Under the pieces are notes generated by a model that had not been told where the DNA came from, did not search any database, and saw only the letters and a program-made list of their open reading frames with translations. A stretch of 25,022 nt of DNA from Ciborinia camelliae. Its lineage: Eukaryota > Ascomycota > Leotiomycetes > Helotiales > Sclerotiniaceae. The stretch is taken from contig JANPYM010000002.1 of the NCBI GenBank assembly GCA_025890175.1, positions 2,893,478 through 2,918,499 of the forward strand, given 5' to 3'. Both the position numbers and the translations under genes were made by a program. This document shows, in pieces, positions 9,379-19,561 of the stretch (the first letter of the stretch is position 1; the number at the start of each line of letters is the position of its first letter).

Positions 9379-9868
9379 GATTGAGATTGAGCTCGGGAGA
9401 TGGATTCTTTTTTTTGGAGGGTTGGAATTGGAGTTGGAATTGTAGATTCATGTTCGAGGATTGGAGGAGATGGATGGATGGATGGTTTGAGGATGGGAAG
9501 CTGGCAGTGGGAGATTGGGTATACGGGGGGAGCTTGGATTTACCTACCTACCTACACCGAAAAGGCGGGCCAGCCAACAAGCAAGCCAGCAAGCAAACCT
9601 ACGAACCACGGATGACCATAATGAATCCGACCCCCTGAGTAGAAAGAAATTCGGGATCTACAGACAGACAGACAGAAAACAATGCCTGGATTCCCAGCAT
9701 CAAAATCAAATAGTCTTCAACCAAGGTTCCTTACCTACCCTATCTACCTATATATCAAGAATTATAGATAGATATGGTTAAAGTTCAAGTTAAAGTCAAG
9801 AAAGAAAGATAGATAGATAGATAGCTAGCTAGATATCACGCATGTATGTATGCATGTACAATAATATA

Positions 9869-9972
9869 ATACCAAAATACCAAAATACCAAAATACCAAA
9901 ATACCAAAATACCAAAATACCAAAATACCAAAATACCAAAATACCAAAATACCAAAATACCAAAATACCAAA
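9869..9972. repeat. (ATACCAAA)13 tandem array
   Basis: Thirteen perfect head-to-tail copies of the 8-mer ATACCAAA (104 bp). The left flank ends in ATAAT and the right flank continues CAATACTC. Confidence 0.97.
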
Positions 9973-10527
9973 CAATACTCAGTCAGGTACCCTAGTAAAC
10001 ACTACCTAGGTAATGAATGAATGACAAGAATCGAAGCTTCCACGTAAAATTGAGAGGGAGGAAGTAACATGTTACATGCTTCATAGGTATCATATCCTAT
10101 CCATCTATATGTATTCATTTCATACTACCTACCTATATATACCTAACAAGCCGCTCGTACATGGATGCATGCATGCATGCATCACACAAGTGACATAAGA
10201 TACCCACCCACACCACATCACCACATCATCACATCATATCATATCATAATATCATCATATCAATCCGGGTACCTAGGTAGCAAAAGAAGAAAAAAAAAGA
10301 CAGAAAAGTTTGTACTACTTCCCTCTTCACAAGGAAAGGGAGAAGGGAGGGGGGGGGAACAGAAATGCGTCCTTAAAAGCCAACAAACTATCATGCCATA
10401 TCTGCTAATACCATGCATATATCTCATACCGTTATGGGAAAATACTCCAGATCTCCACTCTAGCCTAGCATACCATGCGCACAGGAATCCTATGCTTGAA
10501 GTAGCACCAAATGATTCTGTACATCCG

Positions 10528-10620
10528 TTCCGCTCCCTCTTCTGCTCCCTCTTCCGCTCCCTCTTCCACCCCCTCTTCCACTCCCACTCTCCTCCCCTCC
10601 CCTCCCCTCCCCTCCCCTCC
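10528..10620. repeat. 12-mer CT-rich minisatellite followed by (CCTCC)6
   Basis: Five copies of a 12-bp unit close to TTCCGCTCCCTC occupy 10528-10587, with substitutions accumulating in the last two. Six copies of CCTCC follow at 10591-10620. The array lies within 50 bp of the RING gene stop codon, so it is probably in its 3' untranslated region. Confidence 0.85.
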
Positions 10621-10635
10621 CTTAAACAATCCCCA

Positions 10636-13600
10636 CTACGGCACAAAAACCTTACTATAACTAATCACATCCCTCCGACAACAGACACATTTGTCGAAAT
10701 TATTCATGGCAAGCGTAATCCTACAATCATCACAAATACTCAAACACCGACACGGCCACAGGATAACGCTCCTGGGCGAAGTTTGACACACCACACATTG
10801 TGGGCCATGTTCTCCCATTCCAGATAGACCATGCATCCAGGACGCTGGTTGTTTACTTGCTTTTTGATGATTGCGTCGGGAGATGATGAGGTGTTCGAGG
10901 ATTAGAGCTTCTTCTTCGGGAGAAAGTTTACCAGATGGATCGGACGGGATGAAGTTTGGTGGACGACGGAGGGTAGAGGTTAGGACTTGTGCACGTTCTC
11001 TTTTGATGATATCGCGGTAGCGAGAACGAGTTAGGATTTTGTCGCTTGTGAGATGAATGGAGAGGGCTTGCGCTTCGGCTCTTTGTTCGGGGGTTCGAGG
11101 ATGTAAGAGTTGAGCCAAGTCTGTTGAGGATAGGGGGGTGTCGAGAAATGGGCTAGATTCTCGGGATGGATGAGGTGATCGTTGGGTGGGGGTCCTTTGG
11201 CCGTCTGTAATGGCATCATCTGACTCCCAATCTCTTTCATCTTCCGTTTCATAGGATATCACACTGGTCGTGTCATCTTCAATATCTCTTCTGTCTGGAT
11301 TGAAAGTTCCGCTGTGATCATCAGAACCCCACCAGCCGCCATTGAGCCACCATTGATACAGGCTCGAGTCTAACTCATTCTCCCTATTTCGACTCCAATA
11401 TTCTTGATTATTCTTGAGTCGCCGCCTCATTTCTACCTCTATGTCCACATGCTCATCCTGGGGCAAGGTCAATTCGCCATCAATGTTGAGAAGCCAGAAA
11501 TTGAGTGTATCTGGATCGTTTGCTTGCACAGCCGGTTTCGCTGACTCTCTCTTCGATTGCCTTACGAGCCAAAGAAGCCAGGACGGACGACGTTGAATTC
11601 CAATACAACTCATACACATTAAGATACAAGTTGCCCACCTACAATTCATAAATTAGTAGCTGTCAATATCCACCACAGTGTGATTTCCACTGCGTTGGGT
11701 GATATAATTAAGACCCCGGACCATTGAACACAATTTTGTGAAAGTCTGTTGCACCTAAAGTGTCTAATGGAGTCCTCTGATGTTGAATTGAGATGTATAG
11801 GAATCTTTGAGAGTAATAGATGATGAGAGTGTACTTACCAGCTGAACGCTAATCTAATAATGCCCCTAAAGAATTCCAAGGCCATTATCCAACGCCCACT
11901 GCGCTCTGTAGCACCGACACCATCTTGTTGTGTTCGTTCCTGTCCGTTGGATTTGATGTTTGTGTGTGCAGTCATCTCGCGTGAATAAGGACTTTGAGAC
12001 TTGGGTACTGGTTGATCTCTCGCCGTCACGAGACCAACATTAAGAGGCATATGATCATCTATAGCGAGTTCAGATTCATGTGCTCTAAAACTTGGACCTA
12101 ACCAATGAGCTCCAGTCTCTTCAATCTCGTGCAAACGATCATCTTCAAGCCATGTGTAAGGGTTGACGTTTACTCCTCTACTTTCGTTTAGATAGACAGC
12201 TTCATTTGCCATGGTCATAACAGCAATACCTGTTCTGAGCAAGGCGGTATAGAAGTCCATGTGCATCGTAATCCGAATACTTGACAGGGGGACATTCGCT
12301 TGCATGTTATGATGTGCTCTGATAACTCTTTCGGAGAACGATAATCGACGTCGGATATCTGGTGGGTTTTGTCCAACAGGATTATTGGACTCGTTGATAC
12401 TTATAGCAGGGGCCAATGTAGACAAACTCAATGCAACGCCGTAAATGATTGAACATATGATAAGACCGCAAAAAACGATAATATGAGGGATAAACCCAAT
12501 TATACAAACCGTGGGATATCTCAATATACCTTGACTCGAATATTCATCGGAAGAGAATGTCAAGAAGCTCCATGCTATGACGGAAATAAATGAAATTCCC
12601 CAAAATCCAGTATTAAAGAGTCGGAATCTTCCTTGGGCGTCGAAGATTCCAAGGATGTGACTACTCAAGTGATTCATGACCGAGAGAAATCCAACCAATA
12701 GAACTTCTGGCGTGGTGTTTGTCCTTTTCATCATCATGGAGCGTGTGATAGCAATTTGAATGGTTTCAGAATTTGGATCTTCGTCCGAGGCATTCTTCAT
12801 TTTGATAAACTCAACAATTTGAGCAGCAATTTGAGCATCAGCCTCAGCAAAGGCCAATGAGTGTTCGAAGAGTGACATTCCATTTTCGGCTGCAACATTA
12901 CGACCTGAACATTGTTAGGTCACATACTTGCAAGTACGCCCAAGCTATTCCAGATAATGAAAGAAATACCAAGGCCTAGAATCTCCTAGCACTGCCAAGG
13001 GCGCGCAAACGAAAAAAACATAAAGGCTATGGGGTAGGCGGGTAGGCTTACCTTGAACAGCGCAAGACAGTGTTTCGACAAATTGACTGAAGCCGAAAGT
13101 CTTAAACAAAGGCCATAGAAGTGACAAGGACCCAGAAAGATCATATGTGGTGGGAGCTCCCTCTTGAGAATTCCTCTCATTTACCACGATATTATCATTG
13201 GGAATCATACTAACCGCCAGACATGAGGCCGAATCCTTAGCACCGAAGAGAAGGGCTTGACTGAATGTATGCAGTGGGCCCACATGCTGAGTATACATAA
13301 AACTATGTGACATAGACGAATTACCCAATCGCAGGTAACCAAAATCAGGGGATGTCTGACAATGTATTGATTGTAGCAGCCATCTGGCCTGAACAAGAAG
13401 TAGGATTATAGGTGCTATTCGTAATAGAAAGCGTGTTTTCCATGTAAGAGCGAGAGGTCTTCTTGTGCTGGCCATAATCTGCGTGCGATTTATAATGAGG
13501 GCCATCACTGCGCACCCCAGCGCCCATTTACTTGTGGCATAGGTAAACAGATCTGCAATACTTCGCGCACTCTCCACAGAAACCTGTGAGCTTGCCATAA

Positions 13601-13925
13601 TATTCTCCTCCATCAATGATTCCGACCTGGTATCTACAATGTGTCTTATGCCCTCAACTACTGTAGCGGTTGTAGATGCCGTGGGGTCAGCTATGCGGGC
13701 CCCAGTGGCTGCTGGAATTATTCGCGCTCCCATCCTTATACCCAATATATTATCAACCGTTTCGGGAACTGTAAGGAAGGAACCAAGTTTCATAACCATT
13801 CGCGGTCCTGCCAAAGCGAGATCCCTTGCAGATGGCACATACTGTGTAACATTTACCGCGGTCCAGTTTGTCCATGAAGCAATGTCGAACTTTGTGCCAT
13901 TATCGAGCATCGCTGGAGTAGTCAT
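10636..13925 (-). CDS. Multi-pass membrane RING E3 ligase, Asi1/Asi3-like
   Basis: Three exons, 13052-13925, 11839-12904 and 10636-11638, are separated by introns 12905-13051 (147 nt, GTAAGC..TTCAG) and 11639-11838 (200 nt, GTAAGT..TGTAG). The joins read CAVQ-GRNVAAENGMSLF and FSW-WATCILM, giving 980 aa. Several hydrophobic segments are visible: LLRIAPIILLLVQ in exon 1; VLLVGFLSVMNH, FWGISFISVIAWSF and a long TVCIIGFIPHIIVFCGLI stretch in exon 2; and FRGIIRLAFSWWATCILMCM across the last join. A low-complexity acidic region follows. The RING is at the extreme C-terminus, Cys 928, 931, 943, 945, 949, 952, 964 and 967, with PCRCLS where a His is usual. This layout matches inner-nuclear-membrane Asi1/Asi3 ligases, which degrade mislocalised membrane proteins. 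The orthology is inferred. It could be a related ER RING ligase. Confidence 0.82.
11639..11838 (-). other. RING gene intron 2
   Basis: A 200-nt intron with donor GTAAGT, a CTACTAAT branch-like site and acceptor TTGTAG. It joins a hydrophobic segment across the exon boundary. Confidence 0.82.
12905..13051 (-). other. RING gene intron 1
   Basis: A 147-nt intron with donor GTAAGC, a CCTAAC branch-like site and acceptor TGTTCAG. The unspliced frame runs on for about 35 codons to a stop. Confidence 0.85.
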
Positions 13926-14574
13926 GATAAGTTAGGATCGGAAACAACCTTGGAAACGCAAACGGAGGTTGCCACACAAAGAAATAATCAGTCGATGCCT
14001 ATTGGTCTCACCGGACCATCAGAAAATTCCAGATAAAGAGCATCCTTCAAAACTAAGATTTTGTGAGTAAAGAAGTAAGTGAAATCTCAATAACCGGCAA
14101 TAATATTTATGTTGGAAGGAGGAATCTAAGTCTGCGAGCCCGCTTCCTTATTGTCTGATGCGATTCGAGATGAATTATGATCGGCATAGAGTTATTCCGG
14201 CCGAAGACAATACTAAGCTCCGAGGCTCAATAGTAGGTATTTATTTTATGTTGGGTAATTGTAATGATGTTCAATTCCAGATATATGTGATGGATACCTA
14301 CAGATAGGAGGTACTGACTCTCTTGATTGCCATAGAAGGTGCATCTGGACCTTGAAAATACAATGTTTTACCTGTCCGTACTTCATCAGAAACATCTAAA
14401 GGGGGATGGATGGTCTTCTACATAGTACTTTATCACAGATACCCAGACATTGGAGAGGGACTCGGGGATTAGATGGCGTTAAAAGCTCATATTTCCTTCG
14501 TAATATTTATGCTAATAGTAGCCTACAATTGATATGGGACTGGTAGATCGTCAGGTTGGACCCATCTGGGTATA
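13926..14574. other. Spacer between RING gene start and SEN34 end
   Basis: A 649-bp AT-rich gap between two minus-strand genes. It should contain the RING promoter and the SEN34 3' end. I see no gene, RNA or repeat of note. Confidence 0.5.
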
Positions 14575-15489
14575 CTACATGCCGCCCCATTCAATACAAA
14601 ATGTCCTGACTCCATCATTTTCTTCTTCAACTGATTTCTTTTCCGGATTTTCACCACCGATCAAGAACCCTTTCTTGACACCAGTTCCTAACCTACCACC
14701 TCCAACAATATCCAGCAAGCGGATCTCTTCGTTCCATTCATAACCTGTGGCTACGAAGTGACTATGAAAGCGTAGAGGATCTCCTGGATACACAGTATAG
14801 TCACATCCGAAACGGAGACCAGGTGTCATGAAATAGTCACGAGAGTGCAAGTGTGCAAACAAAGGATACGATGAAGGAACGGATGGATCTGAACTTGATG
14901 AAAGGCTTTTGGGTAGAGAGGATGAAGGATATGAAATAGTTGGTGTGATGCCCCAGGGATTTGTTGATAAAGATGCCACAGAGGATGCTCTGGAAGCAGG
15001 ACGTTCATCATCGAACAAGGAGTCTTGTTCATTTGAGACAGTATCTTTCGGCTCGTTACTTGGCCGGGGTGTACTTGATAATGACCCACTCCCACCTTTC
15101 AGAGCTTTCTTTGCTAGAGCATTTTCAGTCCGCTTTCTGGCTTCAGTATCTGCAGCTCTCTTTGCTTTAAATGCTTCGGTTTTGAGCGACTCCAAGTACT
15201 TTTTCCTTTCGGTTCCCTCCAGCGAACTGAAGTGTTGCTTGTGCCAGGGAGTATCCTCAACAATATATGCAATCTTTTTATCGACGAGGACTTTAGCCTC
15301 TTCGGGTAGTAATTCAACGGGTAGGCCAAGAAATAAGTTCTGTTGTGGAATCTGCGGGATGGTACCAGTCAAAACACCGCAGATATGGTAAGTCCTGCGA
15401 AGGTGAGTCACGACATCTATATCGAATAGCAAATATCGGCCAGCAATGAATGATATGGCAATTGGCTCCGAAACGGAAGATGGAGACAT
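14575..15489 (-). CDS. SEN34: tRNA-splicing endonuclease subunit Sen34
   Basis: Sen34 is one of the two catalytic subunits of the heterotetrameric tRNA-splicing endonuclease and cleaves the 3' splice site of intron-containing pre-tRNAs (family knowledge). This is a single exon of 304 aa. The N-terminal domain includes AGRYLLFDIDVVTHLRR and GLPVELLPEEAKVLVDKK. A charged linker rich in Lys/Arg/Ala and then Ser follows. The C-terminal nuclease domain starts near LFAHLHSRDYFMTPGLRFG. The expected catalytic triad is visible as Tyr234 (in YTVYPGD), His242 (in RFHSHF) and Lys273 (in GTGVKKGF); the spacings of 8 and 31 residues match those known in human TSEN34. The frame is intact, so the gene looks functional. 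Confidence 0.95.
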   Translation of the reverse strand: MSPSSVSEPIAISFIAGRYLLFDIDVVTHLRRTYHICGVLTGTIPQIPQQNLFLGLPVELLPEEAKVLVDKKIAYIVEDTPWHKQHFSSLEGTERKKYLESLKTEAFKAKRAADTEARKRTENALAKKALKGGSGSLSSTPRPSNEPKDTVSNEQDSLFDDERPASRASSVASLSTNPWGITPTISYPSSSLPKSLSSSSDPSVPSSYPLFAHLHSRDYFMTPGLRFGCDYTVYPGDPLRFHSHFVATGYEWNEEIRLLDIVGGGRLGTGVKKGFLIGGENPEKKSVEEENDGVRTFCIEWGGM

Positions 15490-16433
15490 CTTAGGTTTGA
15501 GATCAAGAGACCCTAAACTATGAATTACTTTATCCTGTTAGCGGTGATGATTCAAATATCAACTAGCAGAGTGTACAGTGATAAATTGAGGCTCGATAAA
15601 TCATGAATTAAAACATATATTAAGACATCATGTCCAGATAAATCTGGTGTCAGGGGATTGACAGATCGGTTTTGTAATCATATCGAAGAGAAGGAAGGAA
15701 GCCTAAGAAATTGTAGGGATATTACTTACGAAAGTTGGATGGATTATTGCAGAATTTCAATTGAAAGTTGTTGATGGATGGAGGATTTGAATTTTGAAGA
15801 ATATTTTCCTTGGTGCGAAGAAATAGTAGAAAATACTAGCTTAGGTAATGAAACTAAGCTTTTATAGGTATAGTATAAGTATAGCGTATGCATATCTGCC
15901 TGAAAAAGGTACAGGCAACAATTTAAAATCAATTCATTCAAAATTACCTACCTACCTACAGGGCTATTATTGGAACCTTCAAATTAGGTGATTCCCGAGG
16001 TCGAGAAACACTGCGGCAGAAGGGAATCTCGCGTTGTCAATTCCTCCAATCCACCTGCAATATTCTGGATTCAAAACAGTCATTTTTTGAATCACTACAG
16101 TATACCAGGGCATGATCATGTTTTGTTCTAGATAAATATCTACTCCGGATACTACCACCACTACCACTACCACTACCCTCCCTACCTGTCAGGTACTCTT
16201 ATTACTCTTACCCTCTGTGCAATTTGATGAAATTGAAGTGATAGTACCTGCCCAGGTGGTACCCAGGTATTATTATATGGTATTATGATATTGGCAAGAA
16301 AACTTCCCCGTAGATTGCTGAATCAGCTGTAGCCCTACTAGGTACTCCGTGGATAGCTGGACTCTGGAGGGACGAATCTGCTCAACACCGTTACACCGGG
16401 CATTGGCGTCTAATCGCTTATAAAATTAAAGTA

Positions 16434-16463
16434 CTGTACTGTACTCCGTACGGAGCAGTACAG
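16434..16463. repeat. 30-bp near-perfect hairpin with CTCCGTACGGAG core
   Basis: Left arm CTGTACTG at 16434-16441 pairs with CAGTACAG at 16456-16463, and the core CTCCGT/ACGGAG at 16444-16455 is a perfect palindrome. A 2-nt TA bulge in the left arm is the only interruption. Confidence 0.9.
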
Positions 16464-16471
16464 CTGGGCTG

Positions 16472-16512
16472 CTGGAGACTGGAGACTGGAGGCTGGAAAC
16501 TGGAGACTGGAG
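16472..16512. repeat. (CTGGAGA)6 heptamer array
   Basis: Six tandem copies of CTGGAGA, with substitutions in the third and fourth copies and a last copy short by one base. It starts 8 bp after the hairpin. Confidence 0.85.
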
Positions 16513-17129
16513 TAGCTAGGTACCTACTCCGTGTTATGTATAGATATGTAGCCTTAGGTCCTAGAGGCAGGTAGGTTAAGGTATATTCCTACTGTACAGA
16601 AAAGGGTGACAGATGGGACTCCCGTTCTTCAAAAGAGTTCCTACGGTCCTCCCATTTCCTGATTCAACTGAGAATTCCAATAATGGAACAATAACCTGAG
16701 AATACCTAGGTCCCTACCCTTATTTATATATTAGAACTCAAATGATTGGTACGATACAACAAATATTCAATTATTCAATTATAAAGTTGAATTGCGTCGT
16801 AAGAAGCCCCTGTAAGGCTACCTACCTAGGTAGTTATGGTTGGGGATCTTTTTTTTGCTTTGAGCAACTCAGCAAGCCCATCCGAGAAACAAGAACACGA
16901 ATCCACTCCAATCCCCCCCCTGCTTTCTCGAAGGCGCTTTTACAGTTGAATTGCCTGGTACAGTAGTGAAACTATTTAGATACCCATTTCTATAATCATC
17001 AAATCTCGACATTTCGACCATCGAACGTCAACGTCAACGTCAACATTGACATTTGCCCATTTGCCCATTTGGGTTTTATTGTAACTCTTTTGAATTTTAC
17101 CATCTTATGCATCTGTATCCTCATCCAAG

Positions 17130-18790
17130 ATGATGCCCAGGCATCAAGCAACCGCATCCTCTAATGGATATCCTCGCAAGAGCGATCCATATTCTAAGAA
17201 CGACACATACTCCATATCACCACATAGGTCCGTATAAATTGAATTGAATTGAATTGAATTGAATATTCAAACTCATCGCGGCAATCGTATGATATGTCAG
17301 TAATGTGCTAACATGATACTCGATAAAGATTTCAACCAAGGACATCACCCCCAGCACTGCGCCGTCGAAGGCAACTCCTCGTTCGTTTGACTGTCGTCTT
17401 AGTATTCGCATTGGTAGTAGGACTGTTTATATGGCCCGGTGCCGCTGTCCTTCCAGTATTATCTTTTGGTCTTATCTCTTCCGGCGAGGACTTTCAACTC
17501 GAAACTGTTCGATATTACGATCTCTCAAATGTACAAGGGACTGCAAGAGGTTGGGAAAGAGAGGAGCGAATCTTACTTTGCGCCCCCCTTCGAGATGCTG
17601 AATCCCATCTGAAAATGTTTTTCTCACATCTCCGCAACTTTACCTACCCACATCATCTTATAGATCTCGCATTCTTAGTTTCCGATTCCAAGGACAACAC
17701 CTTACCTTTACTCTCAGAACTTCTGGAGCAATTACAAGCCGATGAGGACCCAAAACAACCATATGGCGAAATATCTATCCTTGAAAAGGATTTTGGACAA
17801 AAGGTCAACCAGGATGTCGAGAGTCGTCATGGTTTTGCTGCTCAGGCAAGCCGCAGAAAGTTGATGGCACAAGCTAGAAATTGGCTTCTAAGCGCTGCAT
17901 TACGTCCTTACCACAGCTGGGTTTACTGGAGAGATGTGGATGTTGAGACTGCACCATTTACAATCCTGGAAGATCTTATGCGCCACAATAAAGATGTCAT
18001 CGTACCTAGTGAGTAAAAGCTGACTGTTCCTATCACTCCTTGCTAATGATTTTCAGACGTTTGGCGACCATTGCCAGATTGGCTTGGAGGAGAGCAACCT
18101 TATGATCTAAACTCATGGCAAGAGTCCGAAACAGCCTTGGCCTTGGCTGATACTCTCGATGAGGACGCAGTTATTGTTGAGGGTTACGCGGAATATGCTA
18201 CATGGCGTCCTCATTTGGCATACTTAAGAGATCCATATGGTGACCCTGACATGGAAATGGATATCGATGGTGTTGGAGGTGTCAGTATTTTGGCCAAAGC
18301 CAAGGTTTTCAGATCTGGTGTCCATTTCCCTGCATTTAGTTTTGAAAAGCATGCTGAGACTGAAGGATTCGGAAAGGTTTGAGACTCCTTTCACCCTTCT
18401 GTTTTGGCCATTCTAACCCAGGGAATAGATGGCAAAGCGTATGAAATTCTCGGTTGTTGGTTTACCTCATTACACTATTTGGCATTTGTATGAGCCAAGT
18501 GTTGATGATATTCGTCACATGGAGGTTAGTTAAATCATGTTTGGCTTTGACAAACCACTCACCGTCTATAGGAAATGGAAAGAGAGCGTATTCAACATGA
18601 GGAAGAAGAAAAGGAGAAAGCCGAACGTTTGAAAAAGGTCAAGGATCAGTTTGATGACCCAAGTCCACAGTGGGAGAAGGATAAGAACGTCATCGCAAAT
18701 GAGGCTCTGAAGGAGAAGGAGAAGGAGGAGGGGAAGGAGAATGCTGAAGCTAAAAAAGATGATGGTGCTGCGAATGCTGCTGGCTCTTGA
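17130..18790 (+). CDS. ANP1: Mannan polymerase II complex subunit Anp1
   Basis: The Anp1/Van1/Mnn9 family are type II Golgi membrane alpha-1,6-mannosyltransferases that extend the N-glycan mannan backbone (family knowledge). Five exons, 17130-17227, 17329-18008, 18057-18376, 18429-18524 and 18572-18790, give 470 aa. The introns are 101, 48, 52 and 47 nt; the first has a weak GTCCGT donor. A short cytosolic tail precedes a transmembrane anchor at about residues 50-75 (LTVVLVFALVVGLFIWPG). The catalytic region includes ERILLCAPLRDAESHL, YPHHLIDLAFLVSDSKDNT, the DVD metal-binding motif at 235-237 in YWRDVDVETAPF, and DEDAVIVEGYAEYATWRPHL. The C-terminal tail is Glu/Lys-rich. The DIRHMEEMERER tail and the PDWLGGEQPYDLNSW segment favour Anp1 over Mnn9. 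The start has two adjacent ATGs; I used the first. Confidence 0.92.
17228..17328 (+). other. ANP1 intron 1 with (ATTGA)5 microsatellite
   Basis: A 101-nt intron with donor GTCCGT, a GCTAAC branch-like site and acceptor AAAG. It contains five perfect ATTGA copies at 17238-17262. The join SISPH-R-FQPRTSPP keeps the frame into the membrane anchor. Confidence 0.75.
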
Positions 18791-19561
18791 GCCGGAGAAA
18801 GCAAGCCAAAGGACAAAGTAAGAATATTGTAAAACTCAAGTATCAATATGATTACTGACTGATCTAGGTACAATAAAGGAATTGATTGGGGGGCGTACAA
18901 GGAAACTTGGTTAATTGTGTGATACACACTGGCTTTTGGCTGGGCCAGTGTTGATGAGGCTATGAGGATATTCATAAACTTTCATAGCTCTACGGATTAT
19001 TTCTATCTCGTGGTTTGAGGGAAGAAAGAGCGTGTTTTCGAGGCCGAGTCGTATATACGGGGATGGCCTTTCAGCACTTCTTATTAGGTGCTGTGTAAAT
19101 CTAGGTTGGAGTTCTTGTAAAAACAAACACATCAGTACTATAGAATTGAACAATTGATTGAACAAACCATCACATTCCCTTCTTCATTTAGTTAAAAAAT
19201 ATTATAAGATATTTTGAATTTGGTGAATAATATCTGGTATTCATCAGTCATGTCAAAGAACACAGTATCGCTACTCAGGTATCCGTAGTTCTCTAACAGG
19301 TTACCTAGACATCTGTGCTCTTCGAATGTATGTAGCCTACCATGACATTGTAGGCATCTACTACCTAGTATACATATTGAATCTAGTTAACATACCTATT
19401 TGTGGTGTTATAATACCTACAAATAGTCCTTTTGTTTGGGCGACGACTTGGATTTATTCATCGCTAAGGATTTACGGCCAAGAATTTACGACACCGGCCC
19501 GTGATTGTTAGTATTCGCAGATAGTCCTCATGCTGTGCTCAGTAGGTAATCGACATACAAG
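18791..19561. other. Spacer between ANP1 and the ARF-GEF gene
   Basis: A 771-bp AT-rich gap between two plus-strand genes, which should contain the ANP1 3' end and the GEF promoter. A 61-codon open frame at 19326-19511 has no family features and is probably chance. I see no RNA gene. Confidence 0.5.

Larger units (their letters stand above)
9379..10635. other. Microsatellite-rich spacer between convergent genes
   Basis: This 1.26-kb stretch lies between the ends of Hikeshi and the RING gene and holds no convincing gene. It contains GGAT repeats (9473-9485), CTAC units (9541-9555), CAGA units (9661-9676), GATA/TAGC units (9808-9832), an ATACCAAA array, an ATGC run (10160-10182), ATCAT-type repeats (10217-10261) and C/T-rich arrays (10528-10620). 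A 220-codon plus-strand frame at 10165-10827 is a low-complexity product and antisense to the RING 3' end. Confidence 0.75.
15490..17129. other. Palindrome- and repeat-rich SEN34/ANP1 spacer
   Basis: This 1.64-kb gap between divergent starts must hold both promoters. It contains CTAC runs (15951-15960), ACTACC runs (16151-16178), many short palindromes between 16180 and 16840, a 30-bp hairpin and a heptamer array. Near ANP1 there are (CGTCAA)3 at 17026-17043 and ATTTGCCC copies at 17050-17072. I see no convincing ORF. Confidence 0.6.

Noticed and set aside
10165..10827. 220-codon plus-strand ORF
   Set aside because: It is made of His/Ile/Ser/Pro-rich products of microsatellites and overlaps the RING coding end in antisense. 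No domain is visible.
15490..17129. Degenerate transposon or RIP-mutated element in the large spacer
   Set aside because: No transposase-like frame, long terminal repeat or clear target duplication is visible. Only short palindromes and tandem repeats are present.
19326..19511. 61-codon ORF upstream of the ARF-GEF gene
   Set aside because: AT-rich hydrophobic product without a family, start context or splice support. Chance length is likely.
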